From Sulfurimonas sp. CG01_land_8_20_14_3_00_36_23 (GTDB taxonomy: Bacteria; Campylobacterota; Campylobacteria; Campylobacterales; Sulfurimonadaceae): DNA of 32,922 bases. Every line of letters starts with the position of its first letter. Positions within the stretch are counted from its first letter, which is position 1. Where the stretch lies: positions 1-32,922 of the forward strand of contig PETN01000053.1 in the NCBI GenBank assembly GCA_002781365.1, read 5' to 3'. Position numbers and translations under genes: made by a program. Below are positions 26,257 to 32,922 of the stretch, piece by piece. The notes under the pieces were generated by a model that did not search any database, was not told the origin of the DNA, and saw only the letters and a program-made list of their open reading frames with translations.

Positions 26257-26264
26257 ATTATACA
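26257..26264 (-). promoter_or_regulatory. Extended -10 promoter of prs
   Basis: TGTATAAT on the minus strand, about 30 bases before the prs start codon, with AAGAAGGAA as ribosome binding site in between. Confidence 0.6.
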
Positions 26265-26349
26265 AAAATAGTGCTGAGAGGTTATTAAAAAGAGGGGATT
26301 ATTTTGTAAGTTTGGAATATATTTGTAAAACTATAATGAAGTTTGATTT

Positions 26350-26360
26350 GGCATGTGGAA
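26350..26360 (-). repeat. CCACATGC word, intergenic
   Basis: GGCATGTGGAA on plus, single copy between the Fur-family gene and prs. Confidence 0.9.
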
Positions 26361-26370
26361 ATATTGCCAT

Positions 26371-26395
26371 AACTGCCAGTTTATTATTGGCAGTT
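26371..26395. terminator. Hairpin spanning the end of the Fur-family gene
   Basis: AACTGCCA (26371-26378) and TGGCAGTT (26388-26395) are perfect 8-bp arms. The stop codon of the Fur-family gene lies in the loop. A T-run follows on the plus strand, so as an intrinsic terminator it points against the gene and could block antisense transcription. Confidence 0.45.
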
Positions 26396-26785
26396 TTTAC
26401 ATAATCCTGAGAGAACTAAGTCTAATTTTTCTATTTTAAATTGACTTTTTTGCGAGGCACTACTGATTACACTATTTAAATCCACAGTAATATCAGTGAC
26501 TTCCCCACACTTTTGACATAGGAGATGAGAGTGTGCATCTTTTGTTAACTCATAGAGACTTTTGGCATGTGGAATCTTCACCTCTTGGATAAAAGAGTTC
26601 GCCACCATTAGATTTATATTTTTGTAAATGGTTGCAAGGGAGATAGAGCTGAATTTTTTGAGCATCACTTCATAAAGAGGTTCTATAGCTATATGCCCCT
26701 TTGTATGCAAAATGTCAGCAATAGCCAACCTTTGCGGAGTTGCTTTTAAGTTGTGTTCTCTAAGTGCATTTATATAGTTATTCAT
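26384..26785 (-). CDS. Fur/PerR-family transcriptional regulator
   Basis: A 133-residue regulator from ATG 26785; an in-frame GTG at 26803 would add six residues but falls across the likely -10. The winged helix has LKATPQRLAIADIL and ATIYKNINLM, standard for the family. Two cysteine pairs (CQKC and CKNC) form the structural zinc site, and HSH just before the first pair belongs to the regulatory metal site. Small size and similarity suggest PerR rather than Fur; this is an inference. PerR represses peroxide-defence genes, and a 2-Cys peroxiredoxin lies elsewhere in the window. One copy of the repeated word encodes IPHA. Confidence 0.85.
   Translation of the reverse strand: MNNYINALREHNLKATPQRLAIADILHTKGHIAIEPLYEVMLKKFSSISLATIYKNINLMVANSFIQEVKIPHAKSLYELTKDAHSHLLCQKCGEVTDITVDLNSVISSASQKSQFKIEKLDLVLSGLCKNCQ
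26574..26584 (-). repeat. CCACATGC word, coding
   Basis: GGCATGTGGAA on plus; the Fur-family gene reads it as IPHA. Confidence 0.9.
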
Positions 26786-26786
26786 A

Positions 26787-26800
26787 GTGTAATTATACAC
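26787..26800. promoter_or_regulatory. Palindrome containing the -10 of the Fur-family gene
   Basis: GTGTAATTATACAC has perfect 5-bp inverted arms around ATTA. On the minus strand it contains TATAAT ending six bases before ATG 26785, with no Shine-Dalgarno, so the mRNA could be leaderless. As an inverted repeat over the -10 it might also be an autoregulatory site. Confidence 0.4.
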
Positions 26801-26840
26801 CACTTCTATTTAAAGGCTAAAAGTTATATATTATTTTTAA

Positions 26841-26850
26841 TATAATTATA
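26841..26850. promoter_or_regulatory. Possible PerR/Fur-type box in the divergent region
   Basis: TATAATTATA is a perfect 10-bp palindrome resembling the centre of PerR boxes, about 56 bp upstream of the Fur-family start. The region is very AT-rich, so this is weak. Confidence 0.25.
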
Positions 26851-26927
26851 ATGAATCAAAAAGAGACAAGAACTATTTTTGTTAAATTGGAAATTGAACA
26901 TTAATAGATGATAAATTTGATTATAGG

Positions 26928-26933
26928 TATAAT
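26928..26933 (+). promoter_or_regulatory. -10 element of the pabA/trpG promoter
   Basis: TATAAT in GGTATAATACG, 38 bases before the ATG, with AGGAAAA as the ribosome binding site. Confidence 0.6.
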
Positions 26934-26971
26934 ACGAGCTAATTTACAAGCTATTTAGGAAAAAATACAAA

Positions 26972-27541
26972 ATGATTTTAATGATTGATAATTATGACAG
27001 CTTTACATACAATATCGTTCAATACTGTAGAGAGTTAGGCGCGGATTTAAAAATAGTAAGAAACGATGAGCTGAGTGTAAAAGAGATAGAAGCACTCCAT
27101 CCTGAAAAGATTATAATCTCTCCTGGTCCAGCCTCTCCAGATGAAGCAGGTATTACACTCGAACTTATAGAGTATTTTAAAGACACGGTTCCAATTCTTG
27201 GGATATGCCTTGGTCATCAGTGTATCGCTCAAGTTTTTGGAGCAGAAGTTGTTCGTGCAAAAAATATGATGCATGGCAAAACATCGAAAATGAAACGCGT
27301 TGGCGAGTCTCAAATATTTAAAAACCTGCCTCAGGAGTTTATAGCTACAAGATATCACTCTTTGATTGTAAAAAAAGATACATTGCCTCAAGCGGTAGAA
27401 GCTACAGCTTTTAGTGAAGATGACAATGAGATAATGGCCTTGAAAATTAAAGACCGAGATATCTATGGGGTACAATTTCATCCAGAGTCTATTATGAGTG
27501 AATATGGTCATGAAATAATAGATAACTTTCTAAAATTATGA
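26972..27541 (+). CDS. pabA: Glutamine amidotransferase subunit (PabA/TrpG)
   Basis: A 189-residue class I glutamine amidotransferase. The catalytic cysteine lies in GICLGHQCI, and the His-Glu pair in VQFHPES. The N terminus ILMIDNYDSFTYNIVQY and SPGPASPDEAG are typical of aminodeoxychorismate/anthranilate synthase component II. It supplies ammonia for folate or tryptophan synthesis. No trpE or pabB partner is adjacent, so pabA versus trpG cannot be settled and the gene may serve both. It overlaps the next gene by 4 bp (ATGA). Confidence 0.92.
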   Translation: MILMIDNYDSFTYNIVQYCRELGADLKIVRNDELSVKEIEALHPEKIIISPGPASPDEAGITLELIEYFKDTVPILGICLGHQCIAQVFGAEVVRAKNMMHGKTSKMKRVGESQIFKNLPQEFIATRYHSLIVKKDTLPQAVEATAFSEDDNEIMALKIKDRDIYGVQFHPESIMSEYGHEIIDNFLKL

Positions 27542-28731
27542 AATACAGACTCATCTTATCCCTTATAATTGGGATAGATGCTTTTATACTTTTTGTACAA
27601 ACTTCCGAACTCTCCATCTCATACCCTGAAGCAACGCTTCTTTATGATAACTTCTCTTTTTTACAATTAATTATAAAAGGCTCCCTCAGTATCTTTGGCT
27701 CTAACGACTTTGCTTTAAGAGTTCCGATGATTATTTTTCATCTTCTGAGTGTCATTTTATTATACACAATCTCAAAAAAATATATAGCGCGTGAAGAGAA
27801 TAGACTTTGGCTTATCCTTATTTTTGTTCTCTTGCCTGGCGTGATGAGTTCAGCCTTGGTTGTAAATGGTGCAGGTTTTGTAATCTTTGGCTTATTGCTC
27901 TTTGTATATGTCTATGAAAACTGCACGCAAAAATATATATATTCGCTCTTGATCTTTTTCGCGATTGTTGAGGGTGGTTTTATGTACCTCTTTTTTGCAC
28001 TTATTATGTATGCACTCTATAAAAAAGATAAAAACTTTTTTCTACTTAATACAATGCTCTTTAGTATATCCATGTACACCTATGGCATCAATACAGAAGG
28101 TCTTCCTAAGGGTCATTTTTTAGACTCACTGGCTGTGTATGCCGCAATCTTTACTCCAATCATCTTTATCTATATCTTCTATGTGCTTTACAGAAGGTAT
28201 TTAGCGAAAGATATGGATATTTTGTGGTTTATCTCTTCTATTGTACTTGTTGTTTCTCTGATTTTATCTTTTAGACAAAGAATATACTTAGAATACTTTG
28301 CTCCGTACTTGATTCTCTCATTACCCCTCGCAGCGCAAACATTTTACTCATCTTATAGAGTGAGATTAAAAATGTTTAGAACAAAATACAGAAGTATATT
28401 TATCATTTCATTGAGTTTCTTATTTTTAAATAGCTTAGTTGTGCTTTTCAATAAAGAGCTCTATCTACTTATAGATAATCCTGAAAAACATTTTGCTTAC
28501 AATATGCATATAGCAAAAGAGTTGGCAGTAGAACTTAAAAGTAGAGGAATAGATTGCATTAGTACTGAGGAGAAGATGTTAAAAAGATTGAGATTTTATG
28601 GAGTCTCTGAATGCGAGCAAAATCGTCTATCTGAAAACCAAAGTGAAGCAGCAGATGAAGAAGTTGTAACAATTAGTTACATAAATAAGCCACTCTATGT
28701 AGGATATGTTACAAAAATAAACAAAAAGTAG
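27538..28731 (+). CDS. GT39-like polytopic membrane glycosyltransferase
   Basis: A 397-residue membrane protein with about nine or ten hydrophobic helices. The N-terminal layout is a first helix, an extracytoplasmic loop with YPEATLLYDN, then FGSNDFALRVPMIIFHLLSV. This resembles ArnT/PMT-type (GT39) enzymes that move sugars from polyprenyl phosphate to protein or lipid A; the acidic residue in the first loop is the expected catalytic position. The substrate is unknown. A soluble tail (about residues 325-397) ends the protein. The start overlaps the stop of the amidotransferase by 4 bp, so the two are coupled although their functions look unrelated. Confidence 0.8.
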   Translation: MKYRLILSLIIGIDAFILFVQTSELSISYPEATLLYDNFSFLQLIIKGSLSIFGSNDFALRVPMIIFHLLSVILLYTISKKYIAREENRLWLILIFVLLPGVMSSALVVNGAGFVIFGLLLFVYVYENCTQKYIYSLLIFFAIVEGGFMYLFFALIMYALYKKDKNFFLLNTMLFSISMYTYGINTEGLPKGHFLDSLAVYAAIFTPIIFIYIFYVLYRRYLAKDMDILWFISSIVLVVSLILSFRQRIYLEYFAPYLILSLPLAAQTFYSSYRVRLKMFRTKYRSIFIISLSFLFLNSLVVLFNKELYLLIDNPEKHFAYNMHIAKELAVELKSRGIDCISTEEKMLKRLRFYGVSECEQNRLSENQSEAADEEVVTISYINKPLYVGYVTKINKK

Positions 28732-28817
28732 AACTATTTTCAAAGAACTATAAACTGAAGATATAAATGAAATAAGATATGTTAACATTAGCCACAAAAT
28801 TAAAGTAGGAAGTTTCA

Positions 28818-30149
28818 ATGGCTCAAAAAGCGATACGTGAATATGATGGTAAAGCATTATTTTCTAAGCAGTGGGAAAATTATTTTAGTGGATTTCATTA
28901 TGGATTTAAATCTGTTCTAGTGAGTAGCGGAGCAGAATTGTTGGAGATTGCCAACAAGCATGGTTTTGAATGGCTAAGACAAGAAGCACTCGTTGCTAAA
29001 CCAGATATGCTTTTTGGTAAAAGAGGTAAAAACGATTTAGTACTCTTTAAAGACAAAAAACCTGGTGATGTGACTTTGGCACAAGCTGCTAAGTGGATTG
29101 ATGAAAAATCTGCTCATAATACTACGCTATTATCAGGACAAACTGGAATTTTAACTCACTATATAGTAGAGCCGTTTACTCCACACTCTCAAGAACAAGA
29201 GTACTATATTTCTGCAACTACAGTTGGTGAAGATGATGTTCTTTACATGTCAGCTGAAGGTGGAATGGAAGTTGAAGAGGGGTGGGATGAAAAAGTTATT
29301 GAAGTAGCTGTTCCAATATCTATGAGTGATGCAGACATGGAGCATGCAGTACGTGCAAATATCCCATCAGATATTCCTGCTGCAAATAAAACAGCATTTG
29401 CTTCTTTTGCAATTCAATTCTTTAAATTTTATAGAGATATGAACTTTGCATATCTAGAAATCAATCCAATCGTAATGTTAGAAAATAACGATATGGCTAT
29501 CTTAGACCTCGTGGCAAGATTAGATGACACTGCAGGTTTTATGATGAAAGATACTTGGGGAGATATAGAATATCCAACAGCATTTGGTATGGAAGACCAA
29601 TCTCCTGAAGAGAAAGCTATTGCAGATGCAGATAGCAAATCAGGAGCTTCACTTAAGCTTACAGTATTGAACCCAATGGGAAGAATTTGGACTATGGTTG
29701 CTGGTGGTGGTGCTTCAGTTGTTTATGCTGATACGATTGCTGACTATGCCGAAGCGAATGGTGGAAGTATTAGTGATTTAGCAAACTATGGTGAATACTC
29801 TGGAGGTCCTACAACTGGAGAAACTAAATTTTATGCGGATACTGTTATAGACCTTATGACAAGACATAAAGACCCACATGGAAAAGATAAACTCTTAATT
29901 ATCGGTGGAGCGATCGCTAACTTTACTGACGTAGCAAAAACATTCACAGGTATTATTCAGTCTTTTGAAGAAAATGCTGAAAAAATGAAAGCACATAATA
30001 CTAAAATTTATGTTCGCCGTGGTGGACCAAACTATGAAAAAGGTCTAAAAGATATTAAAGAAGCAGCAGATAGACTTGGCCTTTATATTGAAGTTTATGG
30101 ACCAGAAACACACGTAACAGATATTGTGCGTATGGCACTAGAGAAGTAG
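28818..30149 (+). CDS. aclB: ATP citrate lyase, beta/small subunit (AclB)
   Basis: A 443-residue subunit of ATP citrate lyase, the enzyme that cleaves citrate to acetyl-CoA and oxaloacetate in the reductive TCA cycle. It contains an ATP-grasp-like N-terminal region and the succinyl-CoA synthetase beta-like part, with FAYLEINPIVMLENND, NPMGRIWTMVAGGGASVVYAD and GPTTGETKFYAD. The two-subunit form seen here is the bacterial/archaeal arrangement; in animals the parts are fused. TAGGAAG precedes the ATG. aclA follows 9 bp downstream. High expression is expected in an autotroph. The gene marks the organism as a likely rTCA carbon fixer. Confidence 0.96.
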   Translation: MAQKAIREYDGKALFSKQWENYFSGFHYGFKSVLVSSGAELLEIANKHGFEWLRQEALVAKPDMLFGKRGKNDLVLFKDKKPGDVTLAQAAKWIDEKSAHNTTLLSGQTGILTHYIVEPFTPHSQEQEYYISATTVGEDDVLYMSAEGGMEVEEGWDEKVIEVAVPISMSDADMEHAVRANIPSDIPAANKTAFASFAIQFFKFYRDMNFAYLEINPIVMLENNDMAILDLVARLDDTAGFMMKDTWGDIEYPTAFGMEDQSPEEKAIADADSKSGASLKLTVLNPMGRIWTMVAGGGASVVYADTIADYAEANGGSISDLANYGEYSGGPTTGETKFYADTVIDLMTRHKDPHGKDKLLIIGGAIANFTDVAKTFTGIIQSFEENAEKMKAHNTKIYVRRGGPNYEKGLKDIKEAADRLGLYIEVYGPETHVTDIVRMALEK

Positions 30150-30158
30150 GGGATAGAA

Positions 30159-31973
30159 ATGGATAAATTATATACTAAAGATACACAAGCAATTTTTTGG
30201 AATAACAATACAACTGCAATTCAGAGAATGTTGGATTATGATTATACAATCAAAAGAAAAACACCTTCGGTAGCTGCAATTGTAGCACCAACTAGTGGTA
30301 ATAAATTTGAGAAGTTTTTCTATGGACCGGATGAAATTATGATTCCTCTGTTTAAAACTACAGCTGCCGCAAAAGCTGCTCAGCCTCAAGCTGATGTACT
30401 TTTAAACTTTGCATCTTTTAGAACTGCTTATGATGTAACAATGGAAGCTTTAAACCTTGGTGGTTTCAGTTCAATTATGATTACAGCTGAGGGTATTCCT
30501 GAGAGATTAGCTCGTGGAATGAATGAATTTGCAAGAAATAAAAATGTTACAGTAATCGGACCAGCAACTGTTGGTGCAATCGCTCCTGGTGCATTTAAAA
30601 TAGCAAATATTGGTGGAACAATTGAAAACATTGTTCAATCAAAACTACATCGTACAGGTTCATGTGGACTTGTGACGCGTTCAGGTGGTCTCTTTAATGA
30701 ACTTTCTAACATAATCGCAATTAATGCTGATGGTATTGCTGAAGGTGTTGCTATTGGTGGAGATAGATTTGTTGGTTCGGTGTTTATTGACAATTTATTA
30801 AGAATGGAAAAAAATCCAGAAGTAAAATATATGATTTTACTAGGTGAAGTAGGTGGTACTGAAGAGTATAAAGTGATTGAAGCTATGAAAGATGGCAGAA
30901 TCACTAAACCGATTATTGCATGGTGTATCGGTACAATAGCTAAACACTTTAGTAGTGGTGTTCAGTTCGGTCATGCAGGTGCTTCAGCAAATGCAGATGC
31001 AGAAACAGCAGCATATAAAAATATTGCCATGGCCGAAGCTGGAATGCATGTTCCAGAGAGCTTTAATGCGCTTCCAAACAAGATTAAAGAAGTATATGAA
31101 AAATTAAAAGCAGATGGTGTTATCACTGAAATTGCTGAGCCAGATATGAATGTATGTCCTAAAGTTAGAAAATCTAAAGAGTTTATCTGTACGATTTCTG
31201 ATGATAGAGGCGATGAAGCTACATATGCAGGTTTCCCAATCTCTTCTCTTGCAACTCCAGATACAGGGAAAGGAATCGGTGATGTTGTCTCATTGCTATG
31301 GTTCAAAAAACAGTATCCAAAATGGGCAACTGATTTTATTGAAACTGTAATCAAAACTGTTGCAGACCATGGTCCTGCAGTTTCTGGTGCTCACAATGCA
31401 AAAGTAACAGCAAGAGCTGGAAAATCAGTTGTTGAGTCACTAGTAACTGGACTTTTAACAATCGGTCCAAGATTTGGTGGAGCTATTGACGGTGCGGCAC
31501 AGTACTTCAAATATGCTGATGACAACAAACTTTCTCCAGCAGATTTCTTAAATCATATGAAAAAAGAGGGTGTTCCAATTCCAGGTATCGGTCACCGTAT
31601 TAAATCTCTTAAAAATCCAGACTTAAGAGTTGAAGGTTTAAAAAAATATGCTAACGAGCATTTTCCATCGACTTCACTTCTTGACTATGCATTAACTGTT
31701 GAGCAATTAACAACATCTAAAAAAGAGAACCTAATTCTTAATGTAGATGGTACAATTGGTATCTTGATGGTAGATATGTGGAGAGCATTAGGCTACTCAG
31801 AAGAAGAGATTAATGAATTTATCTCTTCTGGAACTCTAAACGCATTCTTTATTGTAGGAAGAAGCATCGGATTTATCGGTCATGTACTTGATGAAAAACG
31901 CCTTGCAATGCCAATGTATCGACATCCAATGAGTGATATACTCTATGATGTGCAAGAAGCAGAGAAGATTTAA
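30159..31973 (+). CDS. aclA: ATP citrate lyase, alpha/large subunit (AclA)
   Basis: The 604-residue catalytic subunit. The first half is succinyl-CoA synthetase alpha-like and carries the phospho-acceptor His272 in QFGHAGASANADAETAA, matching the active histidine of other citrate lyases. The second half is citrate synthase-like with VPIPGIGHRIKSLKNPD. Together with AclB it forms the complex that makes acetyl-CoA for carbon fixation. GGGG lies before the ATG. The gene is followed by hairpins that probably end the aclBA transcript. Confidence 0.97.
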   Translation: MDKLYTKDTQAIFWNNNTTAIQRMLDYDYTIKRKTPSVAAIVAPTSGNKFEKFFYGPDEIMIPLFKTTAAAKAAQPQADVLLNFASFRTAYDVTMEALNLGGFSSIMITAEGIPERLARGMNEFARNKNVTVIGPATVGAIAPGAFKIANIGGTIENIVQSKLHRTGSCGLVTRSGGLFNELSNIIAINADGIAEGVAIGGDRFVGSVFIDNLLRMEKNPEVKYMILLGEVGGTEEYKVIEAMKDGRITKPIIAWCIGTIAKHFSSGVQFGHAGASANADAETAAYKNIAMAEAGMHVPESFNALPNKIKEVYEKLKADGVITEIAEPDMNVCPKVRKSKEFICTISDDRGDEATYAGFPISSLATPDTGKGIGDVVSLLWFKKQYPKWATDFIETVIKTVADHGPAVSGAHNAKVTARAGKSVVESLVTGLLTIGPRFGGAIDGAAQYFKYADDNKLSPADFLNHMKKEGVPIPGIGHRIKSLKNPDLRVEGLKKYANEHFPSTSLLDYALTVEQLTTSKKENLILNVDGTIGILMVDMWRALGYSEEEINEFISSGTLNAFFIVGRSIGFIGHVLDEKRLAMPMYRHPMSDILYDVQEAEKI

Positions 31974-31981
31974 TAATTACT

Positions 31982-32053
31982 ACCTAAAAAGCTAAATTTT
32001 GTAGGTGAAAATTTTAACTTACTTTTAATCTCAGAGGATTCAATTTCTCTGAG
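31982..32053 (+). terminator. aclBA terminator region with two hairpins
   Basis: A first weak stem pairs ACCTAAAAA-side bases with TTTTGTAGGT (31982-32006, one bulge). A second pairs CTCAGAG (32030-32036) with CTCTGAG (32047-32053) over 7 bp and is followed by a pyrimidine-rich stretch. The remaining sequence to 32135 is AT-rich and otherwise featureless. Confidence 0.5.
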
Positions 32054-32135
32054 TCTCCTCCTTTACTTCTTCTATTTTAAATTTTATTTTTTTTCGATAT
32101 ACTTGATATTATTATTGATTATAGAGGATACTCTT

Positions 32136-32795
32136 GTGAAAAAAGCATTTACACTATTAGAATTGGTCTTTGTTATAATAGTTATTGGTATTTTAGCGGC
32201 TGCTATTATTCCTAGTACAAGATCAAATCCCCTTCAAGAAGCAGCAACGCAACTCCTTTCTCATATACGATATACACAGCATTTATCAATGGTTAATGAT
32301 AAATTTGATGCTAATGATGCTAACTGGTATAAAAAAAGATGGCAAATTATATTTGGTTCTTCTAATGTAGCTAGTGATTTAGACACTGATGGAAAAATAG
32401 CATATAGTATATTTGCTGATGACAGTGCATTGAATGGAAATCCAAATTTATCTGAAATTGCGAAAGATTCAATGAATAGTGATCAATATCTTAGTGGTGG
32501 GTATTCTGGGACATTGTCAACTAAGGATAGTAGAGCGAACAAGAAAATGAATTTAGGGCTTAGCTATAATATAGATGATGTACAGTTATCTGGCGGGTGC
32601 ACAGGAGCTAATACAAAAAGGATTCTATTTGATCATTTAGGAAGACCAATTGAAGACTCAGTAAAAACTTATGTATCAAGTTATAAAAGCGGAAAGCTTT
32701 TAGAAAATGCTTGTATTATTACTTTAATTAGTACTAATGAAGGTAATATTAGTATATCCGTGGAACCTGAAACAGGGTATGCTCATATATTGTAG
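32136..32795 (+). CDS. Type IV pilin-like protein (pseudopilin)
   Basis: A 219-residue protein from GTG 32136, chosen because AGAGG lies just upstream and the product then begins MKKAFTLLELVFVIIVIGILAAAIIP, the class III prepilin signal. A prepilin peptidase would cut between Ala and Phe (KKA^FTLLE), with Glu5 of the mature protein present. The globular domain has two cysteines (GGCTGAN and ENACIIT) that could form a disulfide. Such proteins are subunits or minor tips of type IV pili, type II secretion or DNA-uptake pseudopili. No other pilus gene is visible, so the system cannot be assigned. Confidence 0.88.
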   Translation: MKKAFTLLELVFVIIVIGILAAAIIPSTRSNPLQEAATQLLSHIRYTQHLSMVNDKFDANDANWYKKRWQIIFGSSNVASDLDTDGKIAYSIFADDSALNGNPNLSEIAKDSMNSDQYLSGGYSGTLSTKDSRANKKMNLGLSYNIDDVQLSGGCTGANTKRILFDHLGRPIEDSVKTYVSSYKSGKLLENACIITLISTNEGNISISVEPETGYAHIL

Positions 32796-32883
32796 AAACA
32801 CTTAAAGATAACGAACAAAAACATCCAAAAAAGATTTAGACAAATTTGTAAATGTTTTAAGAATCTTCTAAGCAACCACTCCC

Positions 32884-32889
32884 TATAAT
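32884..32889 (+). promoter_or_regulatory. Strong -10 element near the window end, probable stable-RNA promoter
   Basis: TATAAT in CCCTATAATTCCC, with C-rich sequence on both sides, stands at the end of the window with no protein start after it. GC-rich bases just after the -10 are typical of stringently controlled rRNA or tRNA promoters. The gene it serves lies outside. Confidence 0.45.
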
Positions 32890-32922
32890 TCCCATCCACA
32901 AACAAAGAGACCTTGAAAAAGG

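Noticed and set aside
29873-29883. CCCACATGGAA in aclB as a copy of the repeated word
   Set aside because: It lacks the GC after CATG and breaks the core; probably chance within conserved coding sequence.
30168-31354. Long minus-strand frames opposite aclA
   Set aside because: They are antisense shadows of a well-supported gene with no start signals or recognisable protein.

Overview
The window is chromosomal DNA from a Campylobacterota (Epsilonproteobacteria) bacterium, most like Sulfurimonas or a close relative. The phylum call rests on low GC, an AHQWRQP-type sensor kinase, and ATP citrate lyase genes (aclB, aclA) next to core genes typical of sulfur- or hydrogen-oxidising chemolithoautotrophs using the reductive TCA cycle. 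The genus is an inference. There are about 30 protein genes, packed tightly on both strands. I see no complete RNA gene, phage, insertion sequence or CRISPR array. No gene-free stretch exceeds 300 bp.

Layout: (a) 93-3648, a three-gene unit of a repeat/BRCT-like protein, a MoxR-type AAA+ ATPase and a VWA/metallopeptidase-like protein, meeting a double-receiver GGDEF protein tail to tail. (b) 4969-8806, a Pif1-like helicase, a 2-Cys peroxiredoxin, metK and a 2[4Fe-4S] ferredoxin. (c) 8965-11995, ndk, a YceD/DUF177 protein, rpmF (49 aa), plsX and fabH. (d) 12015-14086 on the minus strand, a HIT protein and a DEAD-box RNA helicase with an RGG-rich tail. (e) 14354-17472, rmuC and a cache-type sensor kinase. 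(f) 17517-20121 on the minus strand, grpE-dnaK behind a consensus sigma70 promoter with a HAIR-like (HspR) operator. (g) 20324-22321, an AsmA-like protein. (h) 22301-26227 on the minus strand, prs, lepA, comF and a small exported protein, with a Fur/PerR-family gene behind its own promoter (26384-26785). (i) 26972-28731, pabA/trpG and a GT39-like membrane protein. (j) 28818-31973, aclB-aclA. (k) 32136-32795, a type IV pilin-like protein, then a strong promoter at the very end that probably serves a stable-RNA operon beyond the window.

The main discovery candidate is a short repeated word, consensus WTTCCACATGCCAW. Its 8-base core CCACATGC (or its complement) occurs 19 times in 33 kb; by my rough estimate a random sequence of this composition would hold fewer than one. 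The copies lie inside unrelated genes in different frames and on both strands. Three inverted pairs form perfect hairpins just after genes. This is how DNA uptake sequences behave in Neisseria (DUS) and Pasteurellaceae (USS). I know of no such element described for this group, so a Campylobacterota DNA-uptake (or other genome-wide recognition) sequence is proposed. The window also encodes ComF and a pilin-like protein, families linked to transformation.

Other points of interest: a 26-bp duplication of the lepA 3' end flanking an inserted hairpin in front of comF; a folded GC-rich spacer between grpE and dnaK; several genes whose -10 box sits so close to the start codon that the mRNA may be leaderless; and a diguanylate cyclase-like domain with a degenerate signature.
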